Positions 6,086 to 8,475 of a DNA stretch of 8,475 bases are shown here, one piece after another (positions within the stretch are counted from its first letter, which is position 1; each line of letters starts with the position of its first letter). The position numbers were made by a program, and so were the translations under genes. Location: contig JBEBCD010000002.1 of NCBI GenBank assembly GCA_041158045.1, positions 1 through 8,475 on the forward strand, given 5' to 3'. Under the pieces are notes generated by a model. The model was not told the DNA's origin and did not search any database. It saw only the letters and a list, made by a program, of their open reading frames with translations. Source of the stretch: CAXRBC01 sp041158045 (GTDB lineage: Bacteria; Actinomycetota; Acidimicrobiia; Acidimicrobiales; Ilumatobacteraceae).

Positions 6086-6819
6086 GCCCGCGCGTCTCGA
6101 TCGTCATCCCGGTCCACCAGGAGGGTGAGGCCGTCGAGCCCGTCCTGCGCCGGCTCCTCGAGTCGGTGACGCTCGACGCGGAGATCCTGGTCGTCCACGA
6201 CGAGCCCGACGACTCGACCCTCCCGACGCTTCGGCGCCTCGCGGCGGGGGCACCGGCGGTGCGCGCCGTCCACAACACCTCCGGGCGCGGTCCGGCCCGG
6301 GCGATCGCCTTCGGCATCCGCGAGGCCCGGGCCCCCGTCGTCGTCGTGACGATGGCCGACGGCTGCGACGACCCGACGCAGATCGACGATCTCGCGCGAC
6401 TCGTGGAGCGCGGCGTCGTGGTGGCGTGCGCGAGCCGCTACGCCCGCACGGGCCAACAGGTCGGCGGGCCGTTCTGGAAGGGTCTGCTCTCGCGCCTCGC
6501 GGGCCTCACGCTCCACTGGTTCGCCCGCGTCGGCACGCGCGACGCGACGAACTCGTTCAAGGCCTATTCTGCGTCCTTCGTGCGCGACGTGGGGATCGAG
6601 AGCGACAAGGGGTTCGAGATCGGGCTCGAGTTGGTGGCCAAGGCCCGTCGCCGCCGTCTCCCCGTCGCCGAGATCCCGACGATCTGGCTCGACCGCGCGT
6701 TCGGCGCGTCCAACTTCCGGCTCGCGACGTGGCTCCCGCGCTACCTGCGGTGGTACCTCCACGCGTTCGGACCTCGCATCCGTGCGGCGCGCGCCGCCGC
6801 GGGAGGAACGTCGCGGTGA
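6052..6819 (+). CDS. Family 2 glycosyltransferase, polyprenyl-phosphate sugar synthase-like (second copy)
   Basis: 255 residues from GTG 6052, which overlaps the dehydrogenase gene by 34 bases. The alternative is a CTG at 6082, forming a CTGA overlap with the upstream stop and preceded by GGGG at 6069-6072; no ATG, GTG or TTG lies between. The core begins Arg-Val-Ser-Ile-Val-Ile-Pro-Val-His. The equivalent of the usual D-D-x-S region reads His-Asp-Glu-Pro-Asp-Asp-Ser (49-55). Arg79-Gly80-Pro-Ala-Arg83 follows, then Met-Ala-Asp-Gly-Cys-Asp-Asp-Pro (101-108) as the DxD region, with Met where many relatives have the first Asp. Asn-Ser-Phe-Lys-Ala-Tyr is at 167-172, and Gly-Phe-Glu-Ile-Gly-Leu-Glu-Leu lies further on. 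This is a recognised DPM1-like GT2 pattern, without C-terminal membrane helices. It shares little beyond the fold with the other GT2 at 2566-3324, so they are not a recent duplication. It is followed by the epimerase with a GTGA overlap. Confidence 0.88.
   Translation: MERAQAGRARLSPRVSIVIPVHQEGEAVEPVLRRLLESVTLDAEILVVHDEPDDSTLPTLRRLAAGAPAVRAVHNTSGRGPARAIAFGIREARAPVVVVTMADGCDDPTQIDDLARLVERGVVVACASRYARTGQQVGGPFWKGLLSRLAGLTLHWFARVGTRDATNSFKAYSASFVRDVGIESDKGFEIGLELVAKARRRRLPVAEIPTIWLDRAFGASNFRLATWLPRYLRWYLHAFGPRIRAARAAAGGTSR
6802..6807 (+). promoter_or_regulatory. Strong ribosome binding site for the epimerase gene
   Basis: GGAGGA, eight bases before the GTG at 6816 and inside the last codons of the preceding GT2 gene, is the best Shine-Dalgarno sequence in the window. 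It fixes the epimerase start at 6816 even though the frame stays open far upstream. Confidence 0.85.
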
Positions 6820-7838
6820 GCACCGTCCTCGTCACCGGCGCGTCGGGCTTCATCGGGGGCTACGTGGTCGAGGAGCTCCTCGTGCGCGGCCACGAGGTCA
6901 TCGGTCTCGACAACTTCTCCAAGTACGGTCGCGTCGCGAAGGGCTACGACGCCCACCCCCGTTACCGATTCGTCGAGGGCGACGCCCGCGACGCCGACCT
7001 CATGGCGCGGCTCGCGCTCGAGTGCGACCACCTCATCGCGGGTGCGGCGCTCATCGGGGGCATCAGCTACTTCCACGCCTATGCCTACGACCTGCTCGCG
7101 ACCAACGAGCGCATCATGGCGAGCACCTGCGACGCCGCGATCCGTGCGCACCGCCAGGGTCGGCTCCGCAAGGTGACGTACCTCAGCTCGAGCATGGTCT
7201 TCGAGTCGACGGACCGGTGGCCGAGCGTCGAGGGGGACGAGCGCCGGATCCCCCCGCCGCTCTCGTCCTACGGCTTCCAGAAGCTCGCGGTCGAGTACTT
7301 CGCCCGCGCGGCGCACGACCAGTACGGCCTGCCGTACACGATCGTGCGGCCGTTCAACTGCGTCGGCGTCGGCGAGGGCCGCGCGCTCGGGGAGGCCGAG
7401 GTGCTCTCCGGCAACGTGACGCTCGCGATGAGCCACGTCGTGCCCGACCTCGTGCAGAAGGTCGTGAAGGGCCAGGATCCGCTCCACCTGCTCGGCGACG
7501 GTACCCAGGTGCGCCACTACACCTACGGCGGCGACCTCGCGAAGGGCATCGCCACGTGCATGGAGCACCCCGCCGCGCTCAACGAGGACTTCAACGTCTC
7601 GACCGACCGCTCGACGACCGTGCTCGAGCTCGCCGAGCTCGTGTGGCGCAAGGTCCGCGGGGACGCGCCGTTCCGCTGGACGTCCGACCCGGCGTTCGCG
7701 CACGACGTCCAGCGCCGCGTGCCCGACGTGGCCAAGGCGCGGCGAATGCTCGGCGTCGAGTGCCCGACGACGCTCGACGAGATGCTCGACGAGGTGATCC
7801 CCTGGATCCGCCAGGCGGTCGACGAGGGGCGGATCTAG
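6816..7838 (+). CDS. NAD-dependent epimerase/dehydratase (extended SDR, nucleotide-sugar modifying)
   Basis: 340 residues from GTG 6816, overlapping the previous stop by four bases (GTGA) and preceded by GGAGGA. The N-terminus has Thr-Gly-Ala-Ser-Gly-Phe-Ile-Gly (7-14, the GxxGxxG NAD loop) and Gly-Leu-Asp32-Asn. The active site shows Leu-Ser-Ser-Ser-Met-Val (Ser124-126) and Tyr152-Gly-Phe-Gln-Lys156, the Y-x-x-x-K pair of the SDR superfamily. Arg-Pro-Phe-Asn follows, then Gly-Asp-Gly-Thr-Gln-Val-Arg-His-Tyr and the Asp-Leu-Ala-Lys-Gly-Ile helix, typical of nucleotide-sugar epimerases, dehydratases and decarboxylases such as GalE, RmlB and UXS relatives. The sequence does not decide between epimerisation, 4,6-dehydration and decarboxylation. 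Its coupling to a nucleotide-sugar dehydrogenase makes a UDP-uronate 4-epimerase or UDP-glucuronate decarboxylase-type reaction attractive (inference). It is the last gene of the plus operon. Confidence 0.9.
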   Translation: MSTVLVTGASGFIGGYVVEELLVRGHEVIGLDNFSKYGRVAKGYDAHPRYRFVEGDARDADLMARLALECDHLIAGAALIGGISYFHAYAYDLLATNERIMASTCDAAIRAHRQGRLRKVTYLSSSMVFESTDRWPSVEGDERRIPPPLSSYGFQKLAVEYFARAAHDQYGLPYTIVRPFNCVGVGEGRALGEAEVLSGNVTLAMSHVVPDLVQKVVKGQDPLHLLGDGTQVRHYTYGGDLAKGIATCMEHPAALNEDFNVSTDRSTTVLELAELVWRKVRGDAPFRWTSDPAFAHDVQRRVPDVAKARRMLGVECPTTLDEMLDEVIPWIRQAVDEGRI

Positions 7839-7839
7839 C

Positions 7840-7854
7840 CGCGCACCCCGCGCG
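7840..7854. terminator. Small GC hairpin between convergent genes, possible bidirectional terminator
   Basis: CGCGC (7840-7844) can pair with GCGCG (7850-7854) around the five-base loop ACCCC. It fills almost all of the 16-base gap between the epimerase stop and the stop of the opposing GNAT gene. There is no T tract on either side, so it is not a classical intrinsic terminator, and a five-base GC stem may also arise by chance in DNA of this composition. Confidence 0.3.
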
Positions 7855-8358
7855 TCATGCGACGGTCTTCGCGAGCATCGCGACGACGAGCCCCGGCTTG
7901 GACTCCTGCTCGCCCACCTGGGCGAACCCGAGGCGCGCATGGAACCGCAGGGAGCCGTCGTTGCGCGGTCGGAGATTCACCTCGCAGGTGAAGAGCCGCG
8001 GCCCGTCGCCGCGGCGCATCGCGTCCTCGACGGCCGCGTACAGCGCGGCCCCGCGGCCCCCCGAGCGGTACGGCTCGTCGACGACCACGCGGTCGAGGTA
8101 CACGAACGAGGGATATCTGGCGGCGAACCACGCGTAGTTGACGCCGAGGTCGTCGGCCACCCCCGACGGGAACGTCACGCAGAACGCCTCGAGCCGGTCC
8201 ACCCCGATCGCGTAGGCGTGGCGCGCCCGGGCGAGGTCGCTCGCGAGCTCGCCCGGCTCGAGGTGCGACACCGCCGGGACGTTGGCGTTGTTCATCCGCA
8301 GCGCGTCGTCGTGATCCTCCGATCGGAGATCGCGCACGACGAGGCGTGCGGCGCACAT
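7855..8358 (-). CDS. GNAT family N-acetyltransferase
   Basis: 167 residues from ATG 8358, with AGGA four bases upstream as a possible ribosome site. The N-terminus Val-Val-Arg-Asp-Leu-Arg-Ser-Glu-Asp is a typical GNAT first strand, followed by Met-Asn-Asn-Ala-Asn-Val-Pro-Ala-Val (22-30), a motif recurrent in one GNAT subgroup. Motif A is Leu-Asp-Arg-Val-Val-Val (88-93) followed by Arg-Ser-Gly-Gly-Arg-Gly (98-103), the acetyl-CoA pyrophosphate loop of the (R/Q)xxGx(G/A) form. Near the C-terminus a Glu-Val-Asn-Leu-Arg-Pro strand and a Phe-His-Ala-Arg-Leu-Gly-Phe-Ala-Gln-Val-Gly-Glu motif complete the fold. The enzyme would transfer acetyl from acetyl-CoA to an amine, but the substrate is unknown. 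It converges on the epimerase and diverges from msrA, so it is probably a separate transcription unit and not part of the glycan locus. Confidence 0.88.
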   Translation of the reverse strand: MCAARLVVRDLRSEDHDDALRMNNANVPAVSHLEPGELASDLARARHAYAIGVDRLEAFCVTFPSGVADDLGVNYAWFAARYPSFVYLDRVVVDEPYRSGGRGAALYAAVEDAMRRGDGPRLFTCEVNLRPRNDGSLRFHARLGFAQVGEQESKPGLVVAMLAKTVA

Positions 8359-8365
8359 GCGGTCC

Positions 8366-8371
8366 TAGTCT
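8366..8371 (+). promoter_or_regulatory. Putative -10 box TAGTCT for msrA
   Basis: TAGTCT fits TANNNT and lies eight bases before the msrA ATG at 8380 in a 21-base divergent gap, implying a leaderless or nearly leaderless message. The same bases read on the other strand give CAGACT (8372-8367), a degenerate -10-like box eight bases before the GNAT ATG. Confidence 0.4.
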
Positions 8372-8379
8372 GGCCGACG

Positions 8380-8475
8380 ATGGCGCGACACGAAGTCCTC
8401 GGCACCGACCTGCACGGTCCGTGGCCCGACGGCGCCGAGGTCGCCGTCTTCGGCCTCGGATGTTTCTGGGGTGCG
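8380..8475 (+). CDS. msrA: Peptide-methionine (S)-S-oxide reductase MsrA, N-terminal part (cut by window end)
   Basis: The first 32 codons are present, beginning ATG-GCG-CGA at 8380 and running open to the last base. After a 20-residue lead that includes Pro-Asp-Gly-Ala-Glu, the sequence reads Val-Phe-Gly-Leu-Gly-Cys-Phe-Trp-Gly-Ala. This is the hallmark GxGCFWG motif of MsrA, with Cys28 as the catalytic residue that attacks the sulfoxide of oxidised methionine. Residue 32 is Ala, where many family members have Ala or Gly before a conserved Glu, so the motif is intact as far as it can be seen. MsrA repairs methionine-S-sulfoxide in proteins using thioredoxin-type reductants. The upstream gap is 21 bases, shared with the divergent GNAT gene, and holds a TAGTCT box but no Shine-Dalgarno sequence. 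The C-terminal resolving cysteines lie outside the window. Confidence 0.9.
   Translation, partial: MARHEVLGTDLHGPWPDGAEVAVFGLGCFWGA

Noticed and set aside
1..8475. CRISPR array, insertion sequence, phage integrase, toxin-antitoxin or defence module
   Set aside because: No regularly spaced repeats, terminal inverted repeats, transposase or recombinase motifs, or known defence domains were seen on either strand. The tRNA is a possible attachment site, but I saw no second copy of its 3' end in the window.

Overview
The window is high-GC DNA (hand-counted 60-base lines run from about 62 to 77% GC) with many GTG starts, 4-base stop/start overlaps and TANNNT boxes lying 6-8 bases before start codons. 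That combination suggests an actinomycete-type (Actinomycetota) chromosome, possibly an uncultured acidimicrobial lineage. The phylum is an inference from style; no marker gene fixes it.

Layout. At the left edge is the 3' end of a plus-strand lysozyme/transglycosylase-like gene (1-327), then tRNA-Arg(ACG) (363-438). A tightly packed minus-strand operon follows, transcribed from about 4844 down to 443: a GT-C-type membrane glycosyltransferase, a family-2 glycosyltransferase resembling polyprenyl-phosphate sugar synthases, a DUF218 (SanA/ElyC-like) membrane-anchored protein, and an unrecognised polytopic membrane protein. Back to back with it, across about 41 bases, a plus-strand operon (4886-7838) encodes a nucleotide-sugar dehydrogenase, a second family-2 glycosyltransferase and an NAD-dependent epimerase/dehydratase. 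A convergent GNAT acetyltransferase gene (7855-8358, minus) and the divergent first 32 codons of msrA (8380 to the window end) close the window. No intergenic stretch exceeds 41 bases, so there is no gene-free stretch of 300 bases to describe.

How the genes may work together. The seven genes from 443 to 7838 look like one envelope-glycan locus. The dehydrogenase and epimerase would make a modified, probably acidic, nucleotide sugar. The two GT2 enzymes would move sugars to a polyprenyl-phosphate or similar lipid carrier. The GT-C protein, and perhaps the unknown polytopic protein, would use the lipid-linked sugar on the outer face of the membrane. No flippase, polymerase, ligase or initiating phosphoglycosyltransferase is present in the window, so the pathway is incomplete as seen. 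I did not find a clear new type of system such as a CRISPR array, phage or defence module. The most interesting points are the unidentified membrane protein, the divergent leaderless promoter arrangement, an apparent CTG or overlapping start, and the tRNA meeting the operon's 3' end almost directly.
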